Shown here: positions 28,076 to 36,848 of the stretch, piece after piece
How positions within the stretch are numbered: the stretch's first letter is position 1
How the letters are laid out: every line of letters starts with the position of its first letter
NCBI RefSeq assembly: GCF_902506455.1
Contig: NZ_LR733844.1
Coordinates: 1,070,864-1,134,863 of the forward strand
Length of the DNA: 64,000 bases
Source of the DNA: Sphingomonas sp. 8AM
Lineage (GTDB): Bacteria; Pseudomonadota; Alphaproteobacteria; Sphingomonadales; Sphingomonadaceae
Direction: 5' to 3'
The notes under the pieces: model-generated
What the model saw: the letters and a program-made list of their open reading frames with translations, nothing else
Told to the model about the DNA's origin: nothing
Database searches by the model: none
Position numbers and translations under genes: made by a program

Positions 28076-31000
28076 GTGGCGATTTTCTACGATGCCAGCG
28101 GGCGACGCGCCCGGCGGGTGCGTGTGGCGCTGGGCGCGGCGGTGCTCGTGCCGCTGCTGCTCGCCGCGCTGCTGATCGCGGCGGTCGTTCGTCCGGTCGC
28201 GGCGATTGCACCGCGCTTCGCGCTGCCCGGCGCGCCACAGGCTGCCACGGTGGCGCCAGCTCGTGACGTCGCGCGCGGCGCATGGCTGCCGGTGGCGAGC
28301 GGCGCGGCGCTGACCGGCGGGACGATGGGCTTCTACATGCCGTGGGACGCGCCGTCGCGGCAATCGTTGGCCACGCATGTCGATGAGCTGGAATGGCTCG
28401 TCCCCGGGCTCGCCACCGTCACCGGCCCGGATCATCGTTTCGTGGCCGAGGACGATCCGTTCATGCGACAGGTGCTGGCGCGCGCCGCGCGGCGTCCGCG
28501 CGTGCTGCCGATGGTGCAGAATGCCGCAGCGGACGGCAGCTGGGACGGCACCGGAACCGCCGCCTTGCTGGCCGACCGCGTCGAACGCGCGCGGTTCGCC
28601 GACCGGATCGTGGCGCTGGTCAAGCGCGAGGGCGGCGCGGGGGTGATGCTCGACCTCGAGAGCCTGCCGGCAAGCGCACATCGCGACTATCGTACCTTCC
28701 TCGGCGAGCTGCGCGCGCGCTTCGCACCGCGTGGCTGGACGGTGGCGCTGGCGACGCCGGTCGCCGATCCGGACTGGGACCTGCGCGCGTACGCGGTGGT
28801 CGCCGACCGGCTGGTGCTGATGGCCTATGACGAACATTGGATGGGCGGTGCAGCGGGGCCGATCGCGTCGCAGCCGTGGTTCGCGCGGGTCGTCGCGCAG
28901 GCGGTGGAACAGGCCGGCGCCGGCAAGGCGATCGTCGCGATCGGCAGCTACGCCTATGACTGGCAGGACCGCACCACCGAGCCGCTCGCGATCCCCGACG
29001 CGCTGGTGCTGGCGGCGCAGGCGGGGGTGAAGCCGGTGTTCGACGCTGCGAGCGGCAACAGCCATTTCGCTTATGACATGCGGGGCAAGCACCACGAGGT
29101 GTGGATGCTTGATGCGCTCAGCGCCGCAAACCAGATGGCGGTGGTGCGGCGTACCGGCGCGGCCGGCGTGGCGCTGTGGCGGCTGGGCAGCGAGGACGCG
29201 TCGGTGTGGCAGGCGCTCTCGGACCGCACGCGGCCCGATCTGCGCCGCCTGCCCGCGCCGGCCGGGATCGCGGTGCGCGGACAGGGCGAGATCATGCGCA
29301 TGACCGCGGAGGCGGCACCCGGCGTGCGCGACGTGACGTGGCGCGACGGGCTGATCCGTGCGGCGCGGTTCGTACAGCTGCCGCAGCCCGATACCGTCGA
29401 GCGCACCGGCGCGCATCGCCGCCAGATCGCGCTGACCTTCGACGACGGCCCCGACCCGGCGTGGACGCCGCAGATCCTCGACGTGCTGGCACGCGAGCAT
29501 GCGCCCGCAACCTTTTTCGTCACCGGCGCCAACGCGCTGGGGCAAGGCGCGCTGCTGCGCCGGATCGTCGCGCAGGGGGGCGAGCTGGGCAACCATTCGA
29601 CCTCGCACGCCGACCTGTCGCGCCGCTCGGAGCCGGCGATCGCGCTGGAGCTGAAGGCGACCGCGCGGATCGTCGAGGCCTACACCGGGCGCGCGATGAC
29701 GCTGTTCCGTCCGCCGTTTCTCGGTGACGCCGATCCCGATCGCCGCGACGAGCTGCACGCGACGCGCGTCGCGGCGCGGCTGGGATATCTGACGGTCGGG
29801 CTCAACGTCGATCCGCTCGACTGGCAGGGGCCGCGCGCCGAGCTGATCGCCGAGCGCGTGATCGCGCAGGTGGCGGTCGGCACCGCCGAGCGTCCGGCGC
29901 AGATCGTGCTGCTCCATGATTCGGGTGGCGACCGGACTGAGACGCTCCGCGCGCTGCCGCTCATCATTCGCGGGCTGCGCGCGCGCGGTTACGACTTCGT
30001 ACCCGTCTCGACGCTTGCCGGCTTGCCGCGCACGACGGTCATGCCCCGGTTGCAAGGTCATACGGCAGCCGATGCGGCGGGGACGCGCGGGCTGTTCGAC
30101 GGGCTGGCGTGGCTGCGCGACGCCGGGGCGGTGCTGTTCGCGGTGGTGATCGCGATCGGCATGGCGCGGGCGGTGACGCTGACCGGGCTGGCGCTGTGGC
30201 GGCGGCGCCGCGAAACGGTGCCCGACGGCGCACCGCATCTGGTGCCGACGTTCGTCTCGGTGCTGATCCCCGCCTTCAACGAGGCGCGGGTGATCGAGAC
30301 CTCGGTGCGGCGCATCCTAGCCAGCACCGGGCCGCGCATCGAGGTGATCGTGATCGACGACGGCTCGACCGACGGCACCAGCGAGGTCGTGCAGGCGGCG
30401 TTCGGGATCGACCCGCGCGTCCGGCTGCTGACGCTGGCGAATGGCGGCAAGGCGCGCGCGCTCAACACCGCGTTGCGGCAGGCGCGCGGCGATGTGGTGA
30501 TCGCGCTCGACGCCGATACGCAGTTCGAGGCGGAGACGATCGCGAAGCTGACTCGCTGGTTCGCCGATCCACACATCGGCGCGGTGGCGGGGAACGCCAA
30601 GGTCGGCAATCGTACCAACCTCATCACGCGCTGGCAGGCGCTGGAATATGTCATCGCGCAGAATCTCGAGCGGCGTGCGCTGCTGTCGCTTGGCGCGGTG
30701 ACGGTGGTGCCGGGCGCGGTCGGCGCGTGGCGCCGCACCGCGCTGGACGCGGTCGGCGGATATCCCGAGGATACGCTGGCCGAGGACCAGGACCTGACGA
30801 TTGCGGTGCAGCGTGCCGGGTGGCGCGTCGCCTGCGACAATGACGCGATCGCCTGGACGGAGGCGCCGGAGACGGTGCGCGCCTTGTTCAAGCAGCGCTT
30901 CCGCTGGGCGTTCGGGACGCTGCAATGCCTGTGGAAGCATCGCGGCGCCCTCGGACAGCACGGCGGACTCGGGCGGATCGGGCTGCCGCAGGCGTTGGTG

Positions 31001-31396
31001 TTCCAGTTCCTGTTCACGCTGGCGGCGCCGCTGATCGACATCGCGCTGTTGCTCGGGGTCGGCGGGACGGCGTGGCGCGTCCATGATCGCGGCTGGGACG
31101 CGGCGGGTGGCGACGCGCTGACCGTGGTCGCGTTCTGGGCGGCGTTCGGGGCGGTCGATCTGGCGTGCGGCTGGATCGCCTACCGGCTCGACGGGCGGGA
31201 AGCGCGCTTACCCGGTATCCGGCTGTTGATGCAGCGGTTCGGCTATCGCCAGCTGCTCTATGCGGTGGTGTTGCGGGCGCTGTACGTCGCCGCGACCGGG
31301 CCGAAGGTCGGCTGGGGCAAGCTGGAGCGAACCGGCAGCGTCGCGGTGAACGACACGGGCGCGGCGACGCCGGAACCGCTGCGCGCCGCGGCGTGA
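28076..31396 (+). CDS. Membrane GH18-like / polysaccharide deacetylase / GT2 glycosyltransferase fusion
   Basis: A 1106-residue three-enzyme protein. An N-terminal membrane helix lies at residues 17-42. A GH18-like barrel follows (about 80-390, with the GVMLDLES catalytic strand and LVLMAYDEHW). A CE4 polysaccharide deacetylase covers about 450-650 (TFDDGPDPAWT, HSTSHADLS, RPPFLGDAD). After a helix near 684-705 comes a processive GT2 synthase (VSVLIPAFNEA near 728, DADTQ near 813, QRFRWAFG near 940) and C-terminal helices. This is the logic of poly-N-acetylglucosamine or chitin-like polymer synthesis (synthase, deacetylase, hydrolase) in one chain. The GTG start is preferred for agreement with the N-terminal FYDASGRR box. 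Confidence 0.88.
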   Translation: MAIFYDASGRRARRVRVALGAAVLVPLLLAALLIAAVVRPVAAIAPRFALPGAPQAATVAPARDVARGAWLPVASGAALTGGTMGFYMPWDAPSRQSLATHVDELEWLVPGLATVTGPDHRFVAEDDPFMRQVLARAARRPRVLPMVQNAAADGSWDGTGTAALLADRVERARFADRIVALVKREGGAGVMLDLESLPASAHRDYRTFLGELRARFAPRGWTVALATPVADPDWDLRAYAVVADRLVLMAYDEHWMGGAAGPIASQPWFARVVAQAVEQAGAGKAIVAIGSYAYDWQDRTTEPLAIPDALVLAAQAGVKPVFDAASGNSHFAYDMRGKHHEVWMLDALSAANQMAVVRRTGAAGVALWRLGSEDASVWQALSDRTRPDLRRLPAPAGIAVRGQGEIMRMTAEAAPGVRDVTWRDGLIRAARFVQLPQPDTVERTGAHRRQIALTFDDGPDPAWTPQILDVLAREHAPATFFVTGANALGQGALLRRIVAQGGELGNHSTSHADLSRRSEPAIALELKATARIVEAYTGRAMTLFRPPFLGDADPDRRDELHATRVAARLGYLTVGLNVDPLDWQGPRAELIAERVIAQVAVGTAERPAQIVLLHDSGGDRTETLRALPLIIRGLRARGYDFVPVSTLAGLPRTTVMPRLQGHTAADAAGTRGLFDGLAWLRDAGAVLFAVVIAIGMARAVTLTGLALWRRRRETVPDGAPHLVPTFVSVLIPAFNEARVIETSVRRILASTGPRIEVIVIDDGSTDGTSEVVQAAFGIDPRVRLLTLANGGKARALNTALRQARGDVVIALDADTQFEAETIAKLTRWFADPHIGAVAGNAKVGNRTNLITRWQALEYVIAQNLERRALLSLGAVTVVPGAVGAWRRTALDAVGGYPEDTLAEDQDLTIAVQRAGWRVACDNDAIAWTEAPETVRALFKQRFRWAFGTLQCLWKHRGALGQHGGLGRIGLPQALVFQFLFTLAAPLIDIALLLGVGGTAWRVHDRGWDAAGGDALTVVAFWAAFGAVDLACGWIAYRLDGREARLPGIRLLMQRFGYRQLLYAVVLRALYVAATGPKVGWGKLERTGSVAVNDTGAATPEPLRAAA

Positions 31397-31582
31397 CCTC
31401 ACCCGCGAATGTTGCGAATGTTGAGACGCTGGCGGGGTGCATGTTGAGGATGGAGGGCGGCATCATAACGGCGTGATGCCGTATGTCGGACGGTGTAGGA
31501 CAGAGCCTCAGCAAGCCAGCGGCGGCAAAGCGACGCTCCCGCCGAGCGATGCCCGTCCGCGGAACGAGGATATGGCGGCAGC

Positions 31583-31794
31583 GAGCGTGAGGCGCTGTCG
31601 CTCAGCCTGTCGATGGCGACTCCACAACGACCATCGTCGCAATTCGTGGTTCATGGGAACGGCGGGTCGAAGGTGGAACCTGTGACGGCGGTATGCGAAC
31701 CATGTCCTTTACCGATACCGTGCCGGTCGCCCCCGGCAGCGTGAAGACGATCAAGGGCGATGGCGGGCTGACGGTGACGTTGCGGCAGCAATAA
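31583..31794 (+). pseudogene. Decayed gene fragment with probable frameshift
   Basis: The frame ending at the TAA of 31792-31794 reads as real coding sequence for about 65 codons, with GC-rich third positions: DGDSTTTIVAIRGSW, then VEGGTCDGGMRTMS and a GDGGLTVTLRQQ C terminus. It is closed by a TGA at 31588-31590, yet the next frame upstream reads YGGSEREALSLSL and joins it smoothly if one base is lost or two are gained near 31607. No start codon or signal peptide can be assigned. It looks like the C terminus of a frameshifted, 5'-decayed gene of unknown family. The rest of 31397-31872 shows no gene. Confidence 0.35.
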
Positions 31795-31872
31795 CGTGCA
31801 GCGACCATCGTCGTGCTGACGTGGCGCGAAAAGGACGATAGCATAGCGCTTTGTCTGCCCGGAGCGTTGCCG

Positions 31873-32298
31873 ATGTCGTTGTTGTCTGCCCTGTTCGTTC
31901 TCGCCGCCGCCGCGCAGGGCGAGCATGTCGCGATCCAGGCGTCCGACATCGATCGCAGCGCGACCTTCTATCACGAGGCGTTCGGGCTCCAGCTGATCAA
32001 GCAGCCGCTGCCAAACCGGCGCTGGATCGATCTCGGACGTGGCTTCGCGATGCACATCCTCGACGGGCGGACCGCGCCCAAGCCGTCGAACATCAACGAG
32101 CATGTCGCGATCCACGTCGACGATCTGGCCAGCGTGACCGCGTGGCTGGACGCGCACAAGCGGCCGTGGACCGATCTGGCCGGCAAGCCGCGCACGATGC
32201 AGACGCGCTTCGACGGGGTGCGGCAGATCTACACGCAGGACCCGGACGGCTATTGGCTGGAGGTCAGCGACAGCCGCGGGGTGGCGGCGAAAGGGTGA
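31873..32298 (+). CDS. Exported VOC (glyoxalase-fold) protein
   Basis: A 141-residue protein of the vicinal-oxygen-chelate fold: HVAIQASDIDRSATFYHEAFGL near the N terminus, NEHVAIHVDDLASVTAWL in the middle and YTQDPDGYWLEV near the end, giving the usual His/Glu metal positions. Unlike most of the family it starts with a signal peptide (MSLLSALFVLAAAAQG), which implies a periplasmic enzyme. The ATG at 31873 is chosen because it begins that signal. Convergent with the next gene. Confidence 0.8.
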   Translation: MSLLSALFVLAAAAQGEHVAIQASDIDRSATFYHEAFGLQLIKQPLPNRRWIDLGRGFAMHILDGRTAPKPSNINEHVAIHVDDLASVTAWLDAHKRPWTDLAGKPRTMQTRFDGVRQIYTQDPDGYWLEVSDSRGVAAKG

Positions 32299-32314
32299 TC
32301 GGCGCGCGCGGCGA

Positions 32315-32845
32315 TCAACCCGCTGGCGGGCGGAGCAATTCGGCGATCCCGTTGCCCTGATCGTCCGACCCGAACGCGGCGGTGGTTCGCCCGTTGACCA
32401 CGATCTCCACCGTTTCGGGAACATAGCCGCGACTTGGCGGCGGCCCGGGGAATTGCGCCGTTGCCGGCGTGTAGCGGTGGCGGCACGTGATCGCAGCATC
32501 GAGCCTTGCACCCGCCGCCGCGTCGAGCGCCCATTCCTTGCGCGGGAGCACCCGGTAGGGGCCACCTTCGACCCAGATCTTGCTGCGGCCGACCGCGGTG
32601 CCATGCCAGACGCCATCGGGCGTCTTTGCGAGGACGATGCTATATTCGTCAGTCGCGAGATGGCCACCCCGACCGAACAGCATCACCATCGTGGGCGCGT
32701 TCGGCAGCGGTTCGTCAAGCGCCTTGCGCAAGGCGCGATGCTCCTCGAGTTTCGAGGACGTGCGCGCGGCGACGCCGGTCGGTACCGGAACGCAAAGCGT
32801 GGAGTCGGCGGTGGTTGCGACGAGAGCGAGGAGCGCGGCGAGCAT
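32315..32845 (-). CDS. Hypothetical exported protein
   Basis: A 176-residue protein with a short N-terminal hydrophobic stretch (MLAALLALVATTADS) that could be a signal peptide. The mature part has WHGTAVGRSKIWVEGGPY and two cysteines, and ends in a proline-rich segment. No family was recognised. It converges on the VOC gene with 16 bases between. Confidence 0.65.
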   Translation of the reverse strand: MLAALLALVATTADSTLCVPVPTGVAARTSSKLEEHRALRKALDEPLPNAPTMVMLFGRGGHLATDEYSIVLAKTPDGVWHGTAVGRSKIWVEGGPYRVLPRKEWALDAAAGARLDAAITCRHRYTPATAQFPGPPPSRGYVPETVEIVVNGRTTAAFGSDDQGNGIAELLRPPAG

Positions 32846-32903
32846 CGGCCAAGCTTACGCTACGGCAGCCGGGAGGCAAGGACGCGCCGACCCGAAACGC
32901 CGC

Positions 32904-34067
32904 TCAGACGATCGCGTGCGGGACGAAGCGCGCGAGGTCGCGGGTGATCGGGCCGTCGTCTTCGCGGATCGACATCGCGACCGGTTCGTCGCCGACGATC
33001 CATGAGCCGATCACCGCATGTTGGCCGTCGAACACCGGAAGCGGGCTGAGCGCCTGGACGATATGGCCTTCCTCGCCGTAGCCGCCTTCGGGACCGCGAT
33101 CCTCGGCCGTGCCGTCGTGGAGTTCGATGTCCCAGCCTTCACGTGAGAACAATGGCTTGCGGACGAAACGGTCCCCGATCGCCGCGACGCCCGACGCGTC
33201 GTCGGCGAAGGCGGCGGGGAGGAGGTTGGGGTGGCCGCGGTGGCGTTCCCAGAGCAGCGGGAGCATGCCCTTGTTCGAGAGAATCGCCTTCCAAGCCGGT
33301 TCGAGGAACATCGTCCTGGTGGCGGGGAGGTGCGCGGCATAGGGTTCGCGCAGCATGTCCTCCCACGGGTAGAGCTTGAAAAGCGCTGCGATCAGAACGC
33401 TTTCCTCGTCGACGAACTGGCCGTCGCCGTCGACGCCAATCCGGTCGATCGCGACGAACGCCGGATCGAGCCCGGCCTGCCTCGCGGTATCCTCGAGATA
33501 GCGGACCGTCTGCCGGTCTTCCTCGTGGTCGGCGACGCTGGCAAAATGCAGGGTACTTCCGGGGGTTAGCAGCGCGCCGAAGCGGGCGACCAGCGCGTCG
33601 TGGAGGCGGTTGTACTGGTCGGCGTCGGCGGGGAGGGTGCCGTCGGCGATGCGGTCTTCCAGCCATTGCCACTGGAACAGCGCGGTCTCGTAGATGCTCG
33701 TCGGGGTATCGGCGTTATATTCCAGCAGCTTGGCCGGGCCGGTGCCGTCATAGGCGAAATCGAAGCGGCCGTAGAGCGAGGGCGCGTTGGCCTTCCACGA
33801 CGCGGCGACGACGTCGCGCATCGCGTCCGGGATCGCGAGCCGGTGCATCAGCGTGTCGCTTCCGACCACCTCGGTGACCAGATCGAGGCAAAAATAGTGC
33901 AGCTCTGCGCTCGGCGTCTCGATCCCGGACTCGATCTCGTCGAGCGAGAAGCGGTAATAGGCGCGTTCGTCCCAATAACGCTGACCTTCCATGTGGTGGA
34001 AGGTGAAGCCCATCGCGCGGGCGGTCTCCTCCCACCCGGCGCGCTCACCGGTGACGATGCGTTCCAC
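32904..34067 (-). CDS. yjfC: ATP-grasp glutathionylspermidine-synthase-like ligase, YjfC type
   Basis: A 387-residue member of the glutathionylspermidine synthase C-terminal family, which forms amide bonds between a carboxylate and an amine using ATP. Landmarks: AYYRFSLDEIE, YNADTPTSIYE, SNKGMLPLLWERH and the ATP-binding FVRKPLFSREGWDI. It lacks the N-terminal amidase domain of E. coli Gss, like YjfC and YgiC. It follows the PspA-like gene after 6 bases and is the last gene of the minus-strand half of a yjf-type cluster. The true substrate is unknown. Confidence 0.87.
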   Translation of the reverse strand: MERIVTGERAGWEETARAMGFTFHHMEGQRYWDERAYYRFSLDEIESGIETPSAELHYFCLDLVTEVVGSDTLMHRLAIPDAMRDVVAASWKANAPSLYGRFDFAYDGTGPAKLLEYNADTPTSIYETALFQWQWLEDRIADGTLPADADQYNRLHDALVARFGALLTPGSTLHFASVADHEEDRQTVRYLEDTARQAGLDPAFVAIDRIGVDGDGQFVDEESVLIAALFKLYPWEDMLREPYAAHLPATRTMFLEPAWKAILSNKGMLPLLWERHRGHPNLLPAAFADDASGVAAIGDRFVRKPLFSREGWDIELHDGTAEDRGPEGGYGEEGHIVQALSPLPVFDGQHAVIGSWIVGDEPVAMSIREDDGPITRDLARFVPHAIV

Positions 34068-34073
34068 CGCGAC

Positions 34074-34814
34074 TCAGCCGCCGGATTTGTCGTCGAGGCG
34101 CCCGACCTCGCGCCGTGCCTCGCCGCCGTCGCGGGGGGCGGACAGGCGCGCGAGAATGTCGTCGGCGCTCGATGCGCCCGGCAACAGCCCGGCGCGCTCC
34201 AGCTTGGCGTCGAGGTCGGCGCCGGTGCGCATGTCCTCCAGCTCGGCGGAGGCGCGGAACTTCTCGTCGCGCACCGCCTGCCGCTCCTTGAGCCGAGCGA
34301 GGCTGTCGGCGGCCGAGCCCAATTGCGATTGTGCGCCGTGGGTGTTGCTGGCGATCTGCGCCTGCGCCTGCTGGACGCTTTCGTTGGCGCGGACGACGTC
34401 GACCTCGCGGCGCAGCGCCTCGATCTTGCCGTCACCCTGTTTGATGATCCCGCGCATCCGGTCTTCGGCGGTGCGCATGTCGGCGACCTGCGGGTTCTTG
34501 GCGTTCAGCTCGCGCTCGATCTGCGCCAGCCGCTCGGCAACCTCGCGCGCGAGGTCCATGTCGCCGCGACCCATCGCGGCGCGCGCCGACGCCTCGTACT
34601 TGTCGCGCTGCGCGGCGAGCTGCTCGATGTCCTTTTCGATCATCCGCCGCTTGGCGGTGACGGTCGCGAGATCGTCGCGCGCCTTGGCCTGCGCGGTCCC
34701 GGCGTCGCGGAGCTGCTGGTCGAGGATCGTCAGCGCGCGCGCGTCGACCACCGACTGGCCCGCCTCATGCGCGGTGCCGCGGATCAGCGTGACGAATTGC
34801 TTCCACATCGACAT
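34074..34814 (-). CDS. yjfJ: PspA/IM30 family protein, YjfJ type
   Basis: A 246-residue coiled-coil protein. The N-terminal helix MSMWKQFVTLIRG is the PspA membrane-binding start; residues 30-190 are almost continuous heptad-type helix with LTILDQQLRDAGTAQAKARDD; the C terminus is a short acidic/basic tail. PspA/IM30 proteins polymerise on the inner face of the cytoplasmic membrane and repair it under stress. The neighbours (DUF2170 before, ATP-grasp ligase after) identify it as the YjfJ branch rather than the classical pspABC operon. Confidence 0.87.
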   Translation of the reverse strand: MSMWKQFVTLIRGTAHEAGQSVVDARALTILDQQLRDAGTAQAKARDDLATVTAKRRMIEKDIEQLAAQRDKYEASARAAMGRGDMDLAREVAERLAQIERELNAKNPQVADMRTAEDRMRGIIKQGDGKIEALRREVDVVRANESVQQAQAQIASNTHGAQSQLGSAADSLARLKERQAVRDEKFRASAELEDMRTGADLDAKLERAGLLPGASSADDILARLSAPRDGGEARREVGRLDDKSGG

Positions 34815-34828
34815 GGTATCGTAGTTCC

Positions 34829-35254
34829 TCAGGCAGCAGCGAAGGCGTGGCGCAGATCGGCGGCGGCATCCAGCGCATTGTGCGCCAGCACGCGCAGCTC
34901 GATCAGGATCGTGCGCAGCGTCGATTCGATCGAAAGCTCGCCGATCAGTTCGTAATATTCACGCCCGTCGACCTCGTTGATCGCGAAATTGGACAGCGGC
35001 ACCAGCTTCTGCGCTTTCAGCAGGAAGTGGTTGAAGGCGGCGGCGTCGTCCATCTCGGCGACCGGCCACAACAAGGTCGAGACGACGATCTGCTCGCCCG
35101 CGACGCTAAGAAACACGGCGAGGTCGCCGTGATCGTGCATCGTGACGCGCAGCACGTCGCCGACGCGTTCGACGCTGAGTTCCGCATTATGCTCGCCCGC
35201 GCCCAGCGCCTCGGCGAGCCGCCCGATCGTCCAAACCCGTGCCGTGTCGTCCAC
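34829..35254 (-). CDS. yjfI: DUF2170 protein, YjfI type
   Basis: A 141-residue soluble protein. The fold resembles small alpha/beta type-III-chaperone-like domains: LRVTMHDHGDLAVFLSVAGE strands followed by FNHFLLKAQKLVPLSNFAI. The start is taken as GTG at 35254, with GAGAGGA 8 bases upstream; the open frame to 35524 is antisense to the DUF2491 gene. First gene of the minus-strand operon yjfI-yjfJ-yjfC, 14 bases before yjfJ. Confidence 0.8.
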   Translation of the reverse strand: MDDTARVWTIGRLAEALGAGEHNAELSVERVGDVLRVTMHDHGDLAVFLSVAGEQIVVSTLLWPVAEMDDAAAFNHFLLKAQKLVPLSNFAINEVDGREYYELIGELSIESTLRTILIELRVLAHNALDAAADLRHAFAAA

Positions 35255-35342
35255 GCTCTTCGTCCTCTCGGTATGCTTGACACTCCAAGCATAAGCCCGC
35301 AGCGTTTGGCAAGGTGGATGGGCACACGGGAATGCGCGCGAC

Positions 35343-35984
35343 ATGATCTTCGGCAGCCTGTTCGGCGGCGGACGCGACGAAGCGAAGAGCGCGGTGGCGG
35401 TGGTGCGCGACGTGACGATCGGCCGGATGGTGCGGCTCGACGCGCTGGCGTGGCGGCGGCTGGCGGGCGGCACCTTCACGCTCGATCGCGACACGCTGGA
35501 GATCACCGCGCAGGGGATCATCAAGCTCGACGACGGCGGCGGCTATGTCCACCGTTTCTATACCGACGACGAGCTGATGCTGCAGGCGGTCAGCCAGCAG
35601 CCGGACGGATCGGACGCCGACGACTTCACCTTGTTTCGCCCGTGGTCCTCGACCTATGCGACCGGCGGGTGGGACGATGCGGCGTTCCGCGACCGGCTGA
35701 GCCAGCCGGTGTGGAACGAGGCCGGGCTGCCGCCCTTCCGCCGCTTCTGGTATGACGGTGACGAGCGCGTCCAGCCGCCGGTGCAATTGTGGGAAGCGCT
35801 GTATTACGAGCGGGATGGCGACCCGGTGAAGCAGATCCGCCAGCAATGCATGCTGTATGTCCGCGATCTGGCGCCGGAGGGACAGGAGCTGTTGCTCGCG
35901 CTGTCGGCGCGACCGGAGGGGGGCGATACGACGCATGACATCATGATCGGGCTGCCGTTGTCACCGGCGGAGTTCAGTGCGTAG
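35343..35984 (+). CDS. yjfK: DUF2491 protein, YjfK type
   Basis: A 213-residue soluble protein with the DUF2491 arrangement: RMVRLDALAWRRL near residue 30, GGYVHRFYTDDELMLQ near 65 and the LWEALYYERDG...KQIRQQCMLYVRDL segment later. Function unknown. It starts 88 bases from yjfI on the opposite strand, so the two halves of the cluster are divergently transcribed from a shared gap. Confidence 0.85.
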   Translation: MIFGSLFGGGRDEAKSAVAVVRDVTIGRMVRLDALAWRRLAGGTFTLDRDTLEITAQGIIKLDDGGGYVHRFYTDDELMLQAVSQQPDGSDADDFTLFRPWSSTYATGGWDDAAFRDRLSQPVWNEAGLPPFRRFWYDGDERVQPPVQLWEALYYERDGDPVKQIRQQCMLYVRDLAPEGQELLLALSARPEGGDTTHDIMIGLPLSPAEFSA

Positions 35985-36003
35985 CGGGGATGAGTGACCT
36001 TTT

Positions 36004-36119
36004 CCGTTCGCCTCGAGCAGCCGTCGAGCCTGTCGAGGCGGCGTGTCGAGAGGTTTTGCGCGGTGGCCATCTCTCGACACGGGCTCTCGGCAAGCTCGAT
36101 CCCTGCTTGAGACGAACGG
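36004..36119. repeat. Intergenic inverted repeat, family E
   Basis: CCGTTCGCCTCGAGC at the left and GCTTGAGACGAACGG at the right bound an imperfect palindrome with internal GTCGAGAGG/CTCTCGACAC pairing. Only copy in the window. It opens a 440-base gene-free stretch (35985-36424) occupied by three repeats in a row. Confidence 0.7.
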
Positions 36120-36148
36120 GGGTGGGGATTGGCGACCGTAGGTAGCTC

Positions 36149-36223
36149 GTCATTGCGAGCGTAGCGAAGCAATCCAGTGCCGGACCAGGACGCCCTGCAT
36201 TGCTTCGCTACGCTCGCAATGAC
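36149..36223. repeat. Intergenic inverted repeat, family A
   Basis: GTCATTGCGAGCGTAGCGAA and complement around a GTGCCGGACCAGGACGCCCT centre; nearly identical centre to the copies at 41091 and 55597. Confidence 0.9.
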
Positions 36224-36297
36224 GGTTTTTGGTGAGGTGATTATCCGCTAGGGTCGATCAAAAGTCGGCGTTTCAGTGACGGACGCCTCCTTCCATC

Positions 36298-36385
36298 GTC
36301 GCCCCGGACTTGATCCGGGGGCCCGCTTCTTCTCCGCGAGCGTGGCAAGAAGAAGCGGGATCCCGGATCAAGTCCGGGATGACGA
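36298..36385. repeat. Intergenic inverted repeat, family B
   Basis: Left arm CGTCGCCCCGGACTTGATCC and right arm with AAGTCCGGGATGACG flank CCGCTTCTT/AAGAAGCGG. It is in the opposite orientation to the copy at 15803, as shown by the swapped ATGACG and GCGACG ends. Confidence 0.88.
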
Positions 36386-36424
36386 AAGAAGGAACGCCGA
36401 TCACTTGGGAAAAGGGGAGCACGC

Positions 36425-36838
36425 ATGTTCGACACGACCGCCTTTCTGTTCGGGGCCGGGCATTTCCTGATCGCCTTCGCGATCGCATGCCTGTTCCTCG
36501 CGATCTTCAAATGGCTGTATCAGGTCTCGACGCCCTATGACGAGCGGCGGCTGGTCGCGGAGGGCAATATGGCCGCCGCGATCACGTTCGGCGGGGCGAT
36601 CGTCGGCTTTGCGCTGCCGCTCGCCTCGGCGCTGGAGGTGACCGCCAACCCGCTGGAGTTCGTGGCATGGGGCGTGCTGGCGGGGGTGATCCAGGTGGTG
36701 GCGTCGCTGGTGGTGCGGCGTATCGTGATCCGCGATCTGGTGGCGCGGATCGAAACCGGCAATGTCGCGAGCGCGGTCTATATGGCGGCGACGTCGATCG
36801 CGATCGGGCTGCTCAACGCCGCCTGCATGACGTATTGA
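36425..36838 (+). CDS. yjfL: DUF350 membrane protein, YjfL type
   Basis: A 137-residue inner-membrane protein with four helices and the DUF350 signatures: FKWLYQVSTPYDERRLVAEG after helix 1, AAITFGGAIVGFALPLASAL in helix 2 and RDLVARIETGNVASAVYMAA before the last helix. The conserved glycine and acidic residues suggest a conduit-like protein, but no transport is proven. It precedes yjfM by 10 bases. Confidence 0.87.
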   Translation: MFDTTAFLFGAGHFLIAFAIACLFLAIFKWLYQVSTPYDERRLVAEGNMAAAITFGGAIVGFALPLASALEVTANPLEFVAWGVLAGVIQVVASLVVRRIVIRDLVARIETGNVASAVYMAATSIAIGLLNAACMTY

Positions 36839-36848
36839 GGCCGACGCG

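Noticed and set aside
27224..30238. 1004-codon minus-strand frame opposite the Crp/Fnr and glycan synthase genes
   Set aside because: Composition of a shadow frame (His/Arg/Asp-rich), spans two real genes of the other strand.
31437..31685. 82-codon plus-strand frame after the glycan synthase
   Set aside because: Arginine-rich without domain; the neighbouring frames show decayed coding sequence instead.
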